A DNA stretch of 64,000 nt, from the NCBI GenBank assembly GCA_020637555.1, contig JACKKF010000006.1, positions 62,001-126,000 on the forward strand. Direction: 5' to 3'. Positions 52,230-61,314 of this stretch are shown here, piece by piece; the stretch's first letter is position 1; every line of letters begins with the position of its first letter. Both the position numbers and the translations under genes were made by a program. This DNA comes from Rhodobacter sp. GTDB taxonomy: Bacteria > Pseudomonadota > Alphaproteobacteria > Rhodobacterales > Rhodobacteraceae. The notes below the pieces were generated by a model. The model had not been told where the DNA came from and ran no database searches. It saw nothing but the letters and a program-made list of their open reading frames with translations.

Positions 52230-53543
52230 TTACAGCAGGCCGGTGGCAAGAGGGGGAAAGACGATGAGGGCAATGAGCACGAGACCCATGATCGCCGCAA
52301 ACGGCAGCGCCCCGCGGAACACATCGCCCAGCGTGATGCGCGGATCGTCGAGCGATCCCTTGATGACAAAGACCGACAGCCCCAGCGGGGGGGTCAGCAG
52401 CCCGATCTCGACCGCCAGCACGGTGACGATGCCGAACCAGATCAGGTCGATATGCAGCGCCTGCGCGATGGGCAGAACCAGCGGCAGGGTGATCATCATG
52501 ATCGACGAGCTGTCCAGGATCGTGCCCATCAGCACCAGAACCGCGCAGAAGATCAGCACGAAGCCGGTGGTGCCCAGGTTCAGGCCGATCGCCCATTCGG
52601 TCACGGTGGCGGGCAGGCCGCTGAGCGCGAGAAAGCGCGAATACATCGTCGCCGCGATGATCAGAAAACAGATGGAGGCCGTGATGTGCCCGGTTTCCAG
52701 CGTGACCTGCCACAGCACGCGCCAGCCGATCCGTCGTTTCGCGGCGGCGATCACGATCGCCCCCAGCGCACCGATCGCGCCGGCCTCGGTCGGGGTGAAG
52801 ACGCCGCCATAGATCCCGCCCAGAACCAGCGCGATCAGTGCGACGATGGGGGCCAGTTTCCAGATCGTGTCCCGCGCCAGCGATCCGTCCTGCGCGACAG
52901 GTGGTGCCGGAACGGGTGTTCCGGTGAAGCCGGGCCACAACCGCACCATCAGCGCGATGCCGACGATATAGGCCAGCGCCAGCACCAGGCCGGGCCCGAT
53001 GCCCGCGACGAACAGAAGACCCACCGATTGTTCGGACAGGATGCCGTAAAGGATCAGCAGCAACGAGGGCGGGATCAACATGCCCAGCACCGACGATCCC
53101 GCCACCACGCCGGTCGCGAAGCGGGCGGTGTGGCCGATGCGCGTCATTTCGGGCACCGCGACCTTGGCAAAGACTGCGGCCGAGGCGATGGAAATTCCGG
53201 TGATCGCCGCAAAGACCGCATTCGCGCCCACGGTCGCCATCCCGAGCCCGCCTTTCAGGCGCCCCAGCGCGCGGTTCGCCACGTCGAACGTGTCGCGGCC
53301 GATGTCGGCGCGGCTGACGACCAGCCCCATCAGAACGAACAGCGGGACGACGCCGAACAGATAGGAACTGATGCTCTCGCGCGTGGCCAGCGCCATCATC
53401 CGCGCGGCATACTGCGGGCTGTCCCTGAGAGCCCAGATGCCGACGAACGACGTCAGCGCCAGCGCGATCGACACATGCAGCCCCAGCCAGATCAGTGTCA
53501 GGATGCCGACAAGCGACCACAGGCCGATCTCGACACCCGTCAT
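52230..53543 (-). CDS. TRAP transporter large permease (DctM family)
   Basis: The main transmembrane subunit of a Na+-driven TRAP importer, 437 residues with about a dozen hydrophobic helices. FVGIWAL, GLGMATVGANAVFAAITGIS, GMLIPPSLLLILYGILSEQS and EIGLLTPPLGLSVFVIKG are DctM signatures. The ATG at 53543 overlaps the small-permease stop (ATGA). It belongs to the minus-strand operon TetR, DctP, DctQ, DctM, cyclase, SMP-30. Confidence 0.95.
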   Translation of the reverse strand: MTGVEIGLWSLVGILTLIWLGLHVSIALALTSFVGIWALRDSPQYAARMMALATRESISSYLFGVVPLFVLMGLVVSRADIGRDTFDVANRALGRLKGGLGMATVGANAVFAAITGISIASAAVFAKVAVPEMTRIGHTARFATGVVAGSSVLGMLIPPSLLLILYGILSEQSVGLLFVAGIGPGLVLALAYIVGIALMVRLWPGFTGTPVPAPPVAQDGSLARDTIWKLAPIVALIALVLGGIYGGVFTPTEAGAIGALGAIVIAAAKRRIGWRVLWQVTLETGHITASICFLIIAATMYSRFLALSGLPATVTEWAIGLNLGTTGFVLIFCAVLVLMGTILDSSSIMMITLPLVLPIAQALHIDLIWFGIVTVLAVEIGLLTPPLGLSVFVIKGSLDDPRITLGDVFRGALPFAAIMGLVLIALIVFPPLATGLL

Positions 53544-54094
53544 GCCGGGATCCCCCGGACCGCGCGGATCGCCAGCGCCAGCGCCCGCAGGGCGAAAACC
53601 AGCGTCATCAGTCCCGCCCCCAGAACGACGATTCCATGCACCGGCCAGATCGGCGCCAGGAACTGGCCGACCGTGCCCACCATCTCGTTTCGGCCATAGC
53701 TGCGCAGGAATTGCGGCCAGAAGGCCGAGGTCAGGATTGCCAGCACCACCGCACCCGCCAGATGCAGAACCGCGTCGAACCCTTCGGCCAGGCGCGGGTG
53801 GTTGGCGTGCAGGGCGCCGAGCAGCGCATCCGAGCGTGTCAGCTTGCCCTGCGCGGTGGTGTTGGCGATCTGCAGAAAGACGATCGCCAGGATCGACATG
53901 GCCACCATCTCGGGCACGCCGGCGATGGGGTGGCCGAAAAAGAACCGTCCGGCCACGTCGACCGCGATCAGCCCCATCACCGCCAGGATCAGCGCGGTTC
54001 CCAGCGCCGACAACAGCGCGGTCAGCCGATCCAGCCCCCGTGCGATCCGGTCCAGCGGCGCGATTCCGGTGCGCAAGCCATCCAGCGTAGCCAT
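53540..54094 (-). CDS. TRAP transporter small permease (DctQ family)
   Basis: A 184-residue four-helix membrane protein (helices near 25-47, 65-85, 108-128 and 148-170). VDVAGRFFFGHPIAGVPEMVAMSILAIVF is the conserved DctQ segment (given in part: FFFGHPIAGVPEMV). It bridges the substrate-binding protein and DctM. A strong hairpin at 54110-54141 separates it from the binding-protein gene, so it should be expressed at a lower level than DctP. Confidence 0.92.
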   Translation of the reverse strand: MATLDGLRTGIAPLDRIARGLDRLTALLSALGTALILAVMGLIAVDVAGRFFFGHPIAGVPEMVAMSILAIVFLQIANTTAQGKLTRSDALLGALHANHPRLAEGFDAVLHLAGAVVLAILTSAFWPQFLRSYGRNEMVGTVGQFLAPIWPVHGIVVLGAGLMTLVFALRALALAIRAVRGIPA

Positions 54095-54109
54095 GAGTCC
54101 CCCCTTTTC

Positions 54110-54141
54110 GGGCAGGGGCGCCCGTCGTGGCGCCCCTGCCC
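54110..54141 (-). terminator. Intercistronic hairpin between dctP and dctQ
   Basis: A perfect 13-base GC-rich stem (54110-54122 with 54129-54141) with a six-base loop, 18 bases after the DctP stop on the minus strand. Such hairpins in binding-protein operons protect or terminate the upstream message, giving more binding protein than permease. Confidence 0.7.
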
Positions 54142-54159
54142 ATGGTTTTCAGGCGTTGC

Positions 54160-55227
54160 TCAGCGTTGCGACCAGTCGCGGCCCAGATCGGCGCCCTCGG
54201 CCTGAAGGGCGGCCACATAGGCGCCGAGAACCTCGGTGCCGGGCAGGCCAGCCGCGTCGGCGGCCGCGGCCCAGGTGCCGGCGATATCGGGCAGGGCGGC
54301 GGCCCAGCGGGCGCGTTCCTCGGCCGGCAGGGTATAGAGGTGGTCGGCATCGGGGGCGATCACGGCCATCGCCGCCGCGACACGCTGCGCCTGTTCGGCC
54401 AGATAGGCCTGGGTATAGGCGGCCGCGCCCTGGCGCAGGGCGTTCTGGACGACCTCGGGCTGATCGGCGAGCCAGGTCTGGTTCGCGACCAGCGCCCCGG
54501 CATATTGCGCTCCGAAATCGGTGACAGTCACATAGGGCGCGACCTCTTGCAGGCGGGCGGGCGCGGCCGCCGTGGGGAACACGATCACCCCGTCGAACAC
54601 GCCGGTCTGGATGTCGTTGTAATAGGTGGTCAGGTTCCCCGCGACACCGACCGCGCCGGTCCCCTCGAGCCAGTTCACCGCCGGGCCCGGGGCGGCGATC
54701 CGGTGCCCTGCCAGGTCGTCGATCGAATGCACCGGGAAGGTCGTCATCAGCAGGTAGTTGTCCAGCGCGAAGCCGCCGCCCAGATACTCGGCGTCATAGG
54801 CGTGCCAGCTGTCCAGCATCCCAGGGATGGACTGGTTCAGCGTTTCCATGGCCGACATGATCATCGTCGGATCCGACGGGCCAAAGGGCGTGTTGTAGGT
54901 GACGTTCTGCAACGGCAGCTTGTTGGGCAGAAAGACCGTCGGCACCGCCGCGACCTCGGCCAGACCATCCTCGATGGCGTCCAGTTCGCCACCGACCGCG
55001 GCAAGCGTGCCGCCATAGGCCTCGGTCCAGTTGATGGCATACCCCGACCCTTCGAGCGCGGCATCGACTGCCGGGATGAAGGTGTCGTGCAGGTGCTTGA
55101 CCCACAGAAAGATCGGCGGGTGGCCGTTGACGATGGTGACATTGATCGTCTCGTCGGCATAGGCCGGCAGGGCGAGGCCCGCCGCCAGGGCGGTGCCGGC
55201 CAGCAGGCGGCGGATGGTCATGGTCAT
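54160..55227 (-). CDS. TRAP transporter substrate-binding protein (DctP family)
   Basis: A 355-residue periplasmic binding protein. Signal peptide: TIRRLLAGTALAAGLALP with cleavage near AYADE (about residue 24). The mature domain has NGHPPIFLWVKHLHDTF, the mid-protein GHRIAAPGPAVNWLEGTGA region where TRAP proteins carry the carboxylate-binding Arg, and FDGVIVFPTA. It is preceded by GGAGGAG. The ATG overlaps the TetR stop, so regulator and transporter are cotranscribed. The ligand is probably an organic acid. Confidence 0.9.
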   Translation of the reverse strand: MTMTIRRLLAGTALAAGLALPAYADETINVTIVNGHPPIFLWVKHLHDTFIPAVDAALEGSGYAINWTEAYGGTLAAVGGELDAIEDGLAEVAAVPTVFLPNKLPLQNVTYNTPFGPSDPTMIMSAMETLNQSIPGMLDSWHAYDAEYLGGGFALDNYLLMTTFPVHSIDDLAGHRIAAPGPAVNWLEGTGAVGVAGNLTTYYNDIQTGVFDGVIVFPTAAAPARLQEVAPYVTVTDFGAQYAGALVANQTWLADQPEVVQNALRQGAAAYTQAYLAEQAQRVAAAMAVIAPDADHLYTLPAEERARWAAALPDIAGTWAAAADAAGLPGTEVLGAYVAALQAEGADLGRDWSQR

Positions 55228-55934
55228 GGTGTCTCCTCCTCGGTTGGGCGTATCCGGGGTTCGCGGCCCGGTGTCCGGTCGTCTCCGTCGGTCAGCGCGC
55301 GGAGCCCCGCCGCGATGAACCGCACGGCGCCGGCGATGATCTCCTCCAGATCGTCGTCGGCATCGGCCCCGTCGGACAGGTCCTGCACGCGGCCGGTCGG
55401 TGCCATCAGCGAAATGCCGATGGAAATCGCATTCAGATAGCCCCGCACGGCGGCGCGCGGGGAAAGCCCGGGCACGGTGGCGGACAGTTCGTCGATGAAC
55501 AGCCGGGCAATGGCGTTGTAATGCGCCCCCGTGAGCCGGCGCGACCGCGCGTCGGTGCCGGCCGCGGCATGGCCCAGCAGGCGCGCATAGTGCGCGCCGC
55601 CCCGCGACGGGTCGCGTCCCAGCGTGACGGTGGGTCTGAGCAGCGCATCCAGCACCTGTTCCAGCGTCGGTTTGCCACGCGCATGCAGCGCCGCCAGACG
55701 TGCGCGCCGCTCGTCGTTGATCGCACCCGCGCGCCGCGCGATCACCGCCTCATACAGCGCCTCTTTCGAGCCAAAGTAATAGTGGATCAGCGCCGCATTC
55801 GCCTTGGCCCCCTCGCCGATGGCGCGGGTCGTCGCGCCGTGGAACCCGTTTTCGGCAAAGACCACCTCGGCGGCATCGAGGATCGCTTCGGGCACTTCGC
55901 CGCGCTCTGGTCGGATCTGGGCCGAACGGGCCAT
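55224..55934 (-). CDS. TetR family transcriptional regulator
   Basis: A 236-residue repressor. The helix-turn-helix is TTRAIGEGAKANAALIHYYFGSKEALYEAVI (about residues 35-65, key part ANAALIHYYFGSKEAL). The C-terminal domain is of the DUF1956-like/CerR type. It is the first gene of the operon that ends with SMP-30, so it is autoregulated along with the transporter. A clean palindrome (55963-55986) lies 29 bases upstream and may also control the divergent second TRAP system. Confidence 0.92.
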   Translation of the reverse strand: MARSAQIRPERGEVPEAILDAAEVVFAENGFHGATTRAIGEGAKANAALIHYYFGSKEALYEAVIARRAGAINDERRARLAALHARGKPTLEQVLDALLRPTVTLGRDPSRGGAHYARLLGHAAAGTDARSRRLTGAHYNAIARLFIDELSATVPGLSPRAAVRGYLNAISIGISLMAPTGRVQDLSDGADADDDLEEIIAGAVRFIAAGLRALTDGDDRTPGREPRIRPTEEETP

Positions 55935-55962
55935 CGGCGGTCTGCCCCCAAGTTGCCAGCGG

Positions 55963-55986
55963 GTTTAATTGATCGCCTGATTAAAC
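55963..55986. promoter_or_regulatory. Probable TetR operator between two divergent TRAP operons
   Basis: GTTTAAT at 55963-55969 is mirrored exactly by ATTAAAC at 55980-55986 with a ten-base spacer. It lies 29 bases upstream of the TetR start, and is the strongest palindrome of the 268-base divergent region. Direct CCTGTCAA repeats follow near 56005-56021. Confidence 0.65.
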
Positions 55987-56202
55987 TCGACCGGAATGCC
56001 GGCACCTGTCAATCCCCTGTCAAAAGAAAGCGGGCTCGGCCAAAAGGAAATGCGGGGCGGGGCAAATGTCGCCTAGGTGATAGTTGGCGCCCCCTGCAGC
56101 GGTCAGGTTGCGAACGGGAGAAGCGCGGGTCCGGTCAAACCTGACAGAGCCGCGACACGAGGACGCGCCGTGCGGTCACGGCTTTCTTTGGGAGGACTTG
56201 CA

Positions 56203-57201
56203 ATGAAATTGAAGCTGATGTCTGTCGTTTCCGCGCTGGCGCTGGGCCTGATGGCCCCCGCCGCGCAGGCCGAGACCGTCCTGCGTGTGGGCTCGGTGGC
56301 GCCGACGGCCTCGCCCTGGGGGCAGTGGATCACCCAGGTCGCCGCCCATCTGAACGAGATTTCCGGCGGCGAACTGCAGCTCAACCTGCTGCTGGATGGC
56401 CAGATCGGGGACGAACTGACCATGGTGCGCCAGGCGCAGCGCGGTCGTCTGGACATGGTCTATGTCTCGAACGATCCGATCGCGGTGCTGATTCCGCAAA
56501 TGGACCTGATCTCGTCGCCGTATCTGTTCGACTCGATCGACCAGGGCACCTGCGTCATCCACGATCACCTCGCCGACCTGTTCGGGCCCCTGATGCGCGA
56601 AAACGGGCTGGTTCCGCTCACCTGGATGGAGGTCGGCAACAGCGTCGTCTTCTCGCGCGAGCCGATTCATACCCCTGAGGACATGCGCGGCATTCGTCTG
56701 CGCGTGGCTCAGGGTGACGTGAAGAACGCCTATTTCGCCTCGCTGGGCACCAGCCCCGCCGCCCTGGGCACCGCCGACACCATTCCGGCGCTGCAAACCG
56801 GCACGATCGACGCGGTGACCTATCCGGTGGTCTACGGCATCGCCGTCGGCATCCCGGGCATGGCGCCGAACATCACCTTGACCGACCATTTCCGCCTGGT
56901 CGGGTCGCTGGCGGTATCTCAGCGCACCTGGGACGGGCTGAGCGCGCAGGAACAGGAATGGCTGATGACTGTCGCGCCGATGGGGCGGGCCCTGACGCAG
57001 GGCATCCTGGGCGCCGAGACGGTTCTGTTGCAGCGCGCCGCCGATGCCGGGGCCACTGTCATCGAACTGACCGATGAGGAACGTGCCCAGTGGCGCGCCA
57101 GCGGTGCCGGTATCGGCCAGGCCGAGGCCGAGCGCATGGGCCCCGACGCCGTCTCGCTGTGGGATGCCCTGAATGCGGCGCGTGCCGCCTGCGGCCAGTG
57201 A
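56203..57201 (+). CDS. TRAP transporter substrate-binding protein (DctP family), second system
   Basis: A 332-residue periplasmic binding protein with a signal peptide (KLKLMSVVSALALGLMAPAAQA, cleavage near residue 23). Mature motifs are LRVGSVAPTASPWGQWI, QRGRLDMVYVSNDP, MRGIRLRVAQGD (with a conserved Arg likely to bind a carboxylate) and GTIDAVTYPVVY. GGGAGG lies upstream of the ATG at 56203. It differs from the other DctP in the window, so the two systems probably import different acids. Confidence 0.92.
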   Translation: MKLKLMSVVSALALGLMAPAAQAETVLRVGSVAPTASPWGQWITQVAAHLNEISGGELQLNLLLDGQIGDELTMVRQAQRGRLDMVYVSNDPIAVLIPQMDLISSPYLFDSIDQGTCVIHDHLADLFGPLMRENGLVPLTWMEVGNSVVFSREPIHTPEDMRGIRLRVAQGDVKNAYFASLGTSPAALGTADTIPALQTGTIDAVTYPVVYGIAVGIPGMAPNITLTDHFRLVGSLAVSQRTWDGLSAQEQEWLMTVAPMGRALTQGILGAETVLLQRAADAGATVIELTDEERAQWRASGAGIGQAEAERMGPDAVSLWDALNAARAACGQ

Positions 57202-57220
57202 TCGCCCGAGCCGGAGCACG

Positions 57221-57703
57221 ATGATGCGCCTTTATGTCCAACTCTTGCTCTGGCTCGAATCCACGGTTGCCGTCGTGGCCTATCTGACGACGGCGACCCT
57301 TCTTTTCGGCCAGGTCGTCGCACGCGAGTTCTTCACCTCCAGCATCCATGGGGGCACCAAGATCGCCGTTCTCAGCGGTATCGTTGCCGGGGCGCTGGGT
57401 CTGGTCATCGCCACGGGCGAGAACGCACATTTCCGCGCGACCTTTCTGGATGGGGTCCTGCCGTTCAAATGGGTGCCGCGGCTGGGGGATGTAATCTCGG
57501 CCGCGATCTACCTGTTCCTGGCCTGGTTCGCGCTGAAATTCGCGCTGGAGACCCGCGAATATGGTGACCGGGCCGAGGTGATCGGCTGGCCGCTATGGCC
57601 GTTCCAGATGGTGTTCCCCTACATGTTCACCTCGTCCGCCATCAAGCACCTGATCTTTGCCTGGCAACCCGAGTGGAAGCCGCGCCCGATCCTGAGGGAC
57701 TGA
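57221..57703 (+). CDS. TRAP transporter small permease (DctQ family), second system
   Basis: A 160-residue four-helix membrane protein with VVAREFFTSSIHGGTKIAVLSG as the conserved segment, and FMFTSSAIKHLIF-like sequence near the end (here YMFTSSAIKHLIFAW). It begins 19 bases after the binding-protein stop, with GGAG upstream of two adjacent ATGs (57221 and 57224), and ends four bases before the large permease. Confidence 0.9.
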   Translation: MMRLYVQLLLWLESTVAVVAYLTTATLLFGQVVAREFFTSSIHGGTKIAVLSGIVAGALGLVIATGENAHFRATFLDGVLPFKWVPRLGDVISAAIYLFLAWFALKFALETREYGDRAEVIGWPLWPFQMVFPYMFTSSAIKHLIFAWQPEWKPRPILRD

Positions 57704-57707
57704 GTTC

Positions 57708-58964
57708 ATGACCGCCCTAGCCCTTCTGGCCATCGTCGTGGTCATGCTTCTGCTGCGGCAGAATATCATCCTGATCCTGCTGGTTGCCGCCACGTTCATC
57801 CATTTCTACTGGGGTGACGGCGAGATCACCTACCTGATCGAGGACATGTGGACCGCGCTGGACAGTGAAGTCCTGCTGTCGATTCCGATGTTCATGCTGG
57901 CGGGCGCGACGATGTCAACCGGGTCCTCGGCGCAACGGCTGATCGAGGTGGTGCGCGCCTTTACCGAATGGTTGCCGGGCGGCCTGGCGATCGCGGCGGT
58001 GCTGTCCTGCGCGGTGTTCGCCTCGATCTCGGGGTCGTCGCCGGTGACGCTGCTCGCCGTCGGCACGGTGCTGTATCCGGCGCTGAAAGAGGCGGGCTAC
58101 GACAAGAAGTTCGCGCTCGGGGCGCTGTCCTCGGCCGGCACGCTGGGCATCATCATCCCGCCGTCGATTCCCCTGATCATTTACGGGATCATCACCGAAA
58201 CCTCGATCGCGGACCTGTTCAAGGCCGGCATCATCCCGGGGCTGTTGCTGGCCCTGGTGCTGTCGGTCTACGGGCTGTGGCGCAACCGGCACATCAAGGG
58301 CACGCCATTTTCCATGGCCCGCGCCCTGACAGCCCTGCGCGAAGGGATCTGGGCGGTGCTGCTGCCGGTGATCCTGCTGGGCGGGATCTATACCGGCTAT
58401 TTCGCCCCGACCGAGGCCGCCGCCGTGGCGCTGTTCTATGCGCTGTTCGTCGAGCTGTTCATCCACCGTGAGCTGGGCTTTTTCCAGTTTTTCGGCATCT
58501 TCAAATACACCGCGCAACTGCTGGGGTCGATCTTCCCGATCCTTGCCGTCGCCTTGTCGCTGAAATCCATGCTGGCGATCGAGGGGGTTCCGCAGGCGTT
58601 CGCGGCCTTCCTGACAGCGACCTTCACCTCGAAGATCGGCTATCTGCTGGCGGTGAACGTCGCGCTTCTGGTGGTCGGCTGCTTTGTCGATGCCCTGCCT
58701 GCCATCCTGATCCTGGGGCCCTTGCTCTATGCCGGTGCGGCGGCCTTCGGCATCGATCCCGTGCATTTCGGCATCATCATGGTCGTGAACCTGGAACTCG
58801 GCTTCCTGACACCGCCGATCGGGCTGAACCTGATTGTCGCGATGACGGCCTTCAAGGAACGCTTCTCGACCGTCGCGGTGTCGGTCCTGCCGTTCCTCGT
58901 GCTGATGCTCGGCGTGCTGATGCTGATCACCTTCGTTCCGTTCTTCTCGCTTGCGCTGCTGTAG
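57708..58964 (+). CDS. TRAP transporter large permease (DctM family), second system
   Basis: A 418-residue multi-spanning permease. IPMFMLAGATMSTGSSAQRL, FASISGSSPVTLLAVGT, GIIIPPSIPLIIYGIITETS and LELGFLTPPIGLNLIV are DctM signatures. It starts four bases after the small permease and is followed 27 bases later by the sulfotransferase gene on the same strand. Confidence 0.95.
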   Translation: MTALALLAIVVVMLLLRQNIILILLVAATFIHFYWGDGEITYLIEDMWTALDSEVLLSIPMFMLAGATMSTGSSAQRLIEVVRAFTEWLPGGLAIAAVLSCAVFASISGSSPVTLLAVGTVLYPALKEAGYDKKFALGALSSAGTLGIIIPPSIPLIIYGIITETSIADLFKAGIIPGLLLALVLSVYGLWRNRHIKGTPFSMARALTALREGIWAVLLPVILLGGIYTGYFAPTEAAAVALFYALFVELFIHRELGFFQFFGIFKYTAQLLGSIFPILAVALSLKSMLAIEGVPQAFAAFLTATFTSKIGYLLAVNVALLVVGCFVDALPAILILGPLLYAGAAAFGIDPVHFGIIMVVNLELGFLTPPIGLNLIVAMTAFKERFSTVAVSVLPFLVLMLGVLMLITFVPFFSLALL

Positions 58965-58991
58965 CGCGCCCCACAGCCGGAGAGTCCGATC

Positions 58992-60209
58992 ATGGCCTAT
59001 CCCAAACCGCTGGCCTTTCGCGGGCTGAACACCTTCTTTCGCCTGGGGCAGGTCCTGCAGGGTGTGCCGCGCGCGCTGGACCCCGAAAAGCTGAAACGCA
59101 AGGCGATGCAGCGCACGCGTCTGAAGAACTTCGGTGACGACTACTATCAGGAAGGGCTGGAGGTTCTGTGCGAAAGCCTGAACCGTGACAGCCGTGTCAA
59201 TGCCTATGGCTATTTCCTGGCCGAAAGCACGCTGGTCAGCTTCCTGGAAACGCGGCTTCTGCTGCAACGAAAACGCGACCGCAACGATCCGGTGCTGCAG
59301 ACCCGGCTCATCGATCCGATCATCGTCAGCGGGTTGGCGCGCACCGGAACGACCGCGCTGCACCGGATGCTGGCCTCGGCGCCGTTGCATCGCGGGCTCG
59401 AGTGGTGGGAACTGAACCTGCCGATGAACCGCACCGTCAGCGATTCCCGCGAAGACAGGATCAAGACCGCCGAGGCGATCATCCGCCCGCGCGAGCTGTT
59501 CACCCCCCATCTGGACGCGATGCACTACATCCGCCCGCATACGCTCGAGGAATGCTTCTGGCTCATGGGGGGCACCTTCGCCTCGCGCACCATGACCGAA
59601 TTCATGGTCTGCTACGGGTATCTGGACTGGTATTTCACCAAGGCGAACGCGGACAAGAAATATCAGGATTATGCGGATCTTCTGCGCATCCTGCAGGCGG
59701 AATACCCCGGTCAGCGGCTGGTGGTGAAATCCATCGAGCACCTGGAAAATCCCCATCTGATCCTGAAGCACATCCCGAATGCAAAGCTGATCCAGACACA
59801 CCGAAAGCCCGTCGAATGCGTGCCGAGCTATATCTCGCTCAACGCTTTCGTCGTCGATCTGACCTGCAGCGACCTGGACCTGCACCGGCACGGGCGCGCG
59901 GTGCTGGACGTCAGCGACCGCAGCCTGTCCGCGCATCTGCGCAACCGTGCCGGTCTCGAGGGCAAGATCTACGACCACCTCTATACCGACATGCTGAAAG
60001 ACCCGGTCGGATCGGTGCGCAAGGTCTTCGATTTCTTTGGTCTGCGCTGGACCGACGAGGTCGCGCGCACCGTGGGCCTGCACACGCGCGAGCATCAGCA
60101 ACACAAATACGGCCGCCACACCTATGCCGTCGGCGATTTCGGTCTGACCGAGGCCGAGATCAACGACCGCTTCAAGGACTACATCCAGACCTATCTGCCC
60201 GCCGCCTGA
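58992..60209 (+). CDS. Sulfotransferase family protein
   Basis: A 405-residue PAPS-type sulfotransferase. The 5'-phosphosulfate-binding loop is SGLARTGTTALHRML (about residues 113-127), and IQTHRKPVECVPSYISL (about 262-278) fits the 3'-phosphate-binding region. There is no signal peptide. It is larger than simple sulfotransferases and belongs to a branch found beside diverse metabolic genes. Placement 27 bases after a TRAP operon suggests cotranscription, and therefore sulfation (or recognition) of an imported or derived compound; the acceptor is unknown. Confidence 0.85.
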   Translation: MAYPKPLAFRGLNTFFRLGQVLQGVPRALDPEKLKRKAMQRTRLKNFGDDYYQEGLEVLCESLNRDSRVNAYGYFLAESTLVSFLETRLLLQRKRDRNDPVLQTRLIDPIIVSGLARTGTTALHRMLASAPLHRGLEWWELNLPMNRTVSDSREDRIKTAEAIIRPRELFTPHLDAMHYIRPHTLEECFWLMGGTFASRTMTEFMVCYGYLDWYFTKANADKKYQDYADLLRILQAEYPGQRLVVKSIEHLENPHLILKHIPNAKLIQTHRKPVECVPSYISLNAFVVDLTCSDLDLHRHGRAVLDVSDRSLSAHLRNRAGLEGKIYDHLYTDMLKDPVGSVRKVFDFFGLRWTDEVARTVGLHTREHQQHKYGRHTYAVGDFGLTEAEINDRFKDYIQTYLPAA

Positions 60210-60229
60210 GGGGGCCGCACGTTGCGCAA

Positions 60230-60263
60230 GGCAAAGGCCCCCGGGTTTCCGGGGGCCTTTGCC
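60230..60263. terminator. Bidirectional hairpin terminator
   Basis: GGCAAAGGCCCCCGG at 60230-60244 pairs with CCGGGGGCCTTTGCC at 60249-60263, a perfect 15-base stem with a GTTT loop. It lies between convergent genes, with short A/T runs on each arm. Confidence 0.75.
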
Positions 60264-60264
60264 G

Positions 60265-61314
60265 TCAGGCGGTTCGCGCGGCGCGGTGCAGAAGCACCAG
60301 CAGTCCCGGCGCCAGCAACGAACAGAAGATCATGCGGAACATGTTGTTCGCGGCGACCATCGCCGGGTCCAGGTCCAGTGCCACCGACAGGGCGATCATT
60401 TCGGTCAGGCTGGCCGGGGAAAAGGTCAGGATGCCGACCGGAAAGGGAATGCCCAGCAGCCTGTGCGCGACCACGGCCACGCCGAGGGTCAGGGCGACGA
60501 ACAGGCAGAACAGCGCGGCGGTGTGCAGGACCAGCCGCACCAGCTTTCGGGCCCCCGGGCGCGGCAGCAGCGTCCCGATCGAGGCGCCGACAACGACGAA
60601 CCCCAGCGCGGGCACCCAGGTCGGGATTGTCATCTGCACCACGCCCGTTCCATAGAGCACGGCCGAGACCAGCAGCGGGGCCGAGATTTCGGCCGAAGGA
60701 AAGCGGATCCTGCGCCCCAGAACCGCGGCGGCGACGCTGGCGACGATCAGGATCGCCGCGTCATGCAGGGTGACCGGCGCGGGGCTGGCGACGGCCTGCA
60801 CGCCCATGCTGGGCACATCGAAGCCCGACAGCGCATAGGCCAGCGGCATCATCGTGGCGCCCAGGATGATGCGAAAGACCTGAAAGAACAGCACCGCGCC
60901 CAGATCGGCATCGCTGTCCTTCGAGACCTCGAGCACGGTCAGGATCCCGCCGGGCAATCCCGCAAAGGCCGCGGTCGCCGCGTTGTATCCCAGCACGCGG
61001 GTCAGGAACACGAAGCCCACCGTCAGCCCCGCCAGCGTCATTGCCGCGTTGAAGGCCAGGGTGGTGCCGATCGTCGCCCAGGTCGAGACGATCTCAGGCG
61101 TGAAATACTGTCCCAGCGCGGCGCCGATGGCCATCAGCCCGACGCCATAGACGGCGGGCGAGACATGCAGCGCGGGGAACCGCTGGGACAGGATGCTGAG
61201 CGTGACAACGGGACCAATCAGCAGCGCCAGCGGCAGGGTCAGCCAAAGCGCCAGACCGGCGCCGGCGGCGGCCAGTCCGTAAGCCGCCGCCTCGCCTTGC
61301 CATCGTCTTGTCAT
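60265..61314 (-). CDS. AbrB family membrane protein (AmoA-like, misnamed regulator)
   Basis: A 349-residue polytopic inner-membrane protein with roughly ten hydrophobic helices. The family is called AbrB/ammonia-monooxygenase-like in databases but is a membrane transporter-like family unrelated to Bacillus AbrB. Conserved stretches are AGLPGGILTVLEVSKD (about residues 117-132), SLTEMIALSVALDLDP and ANNMFRMIF. It overlaps the ligase stop by four bases (ATGA), so it is the last gene of the GMC-ligase operon. Substrate unknown. Confidence 0.85.
   Translation of the reverse strand: MTRRWQGEAAAYGLAAAGAGLALWLTLPLALLIGPVVTLSILSQRFPALHVSPAVYGVGLMAIGAALGQYFTPEIVSTWATIGTTLAFNAAMTLAGLTVGFVFLTRVLGYNAATAAFAGLPGGILTVLEVSKDSDADLGAVLFFQVFRIILGATMMPLAYALSGFDVPSMGVQAVASPAPVTLHDAAILIVASVAAAVLGRRIRFPSAEISAPLLVSAVLYGTGVVQMTIPTWVPALGFVVVGASIGTLLPRPGARKLVRLVLHTAALFCLFVALTLGVAVVAHRLLGIPFPVGILTFSPASLTEMIALSVALDLDPAMVAANNMFRMIFCSLLAPGLLVLLHRAARTA

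Noticed and set aside
51555..53699. 714-codon plus-strand frame opposite the cyclase and TRAP permease
   Set aside because: His/Arg/Asp/Gln-rich shadow across three coupled genes with clear motifs.
57915..60119. 734-codon minus-strand frame opposite DctM and the sulfotransferase
   Set aside because: Same shadow pattern, spanning two real genes.
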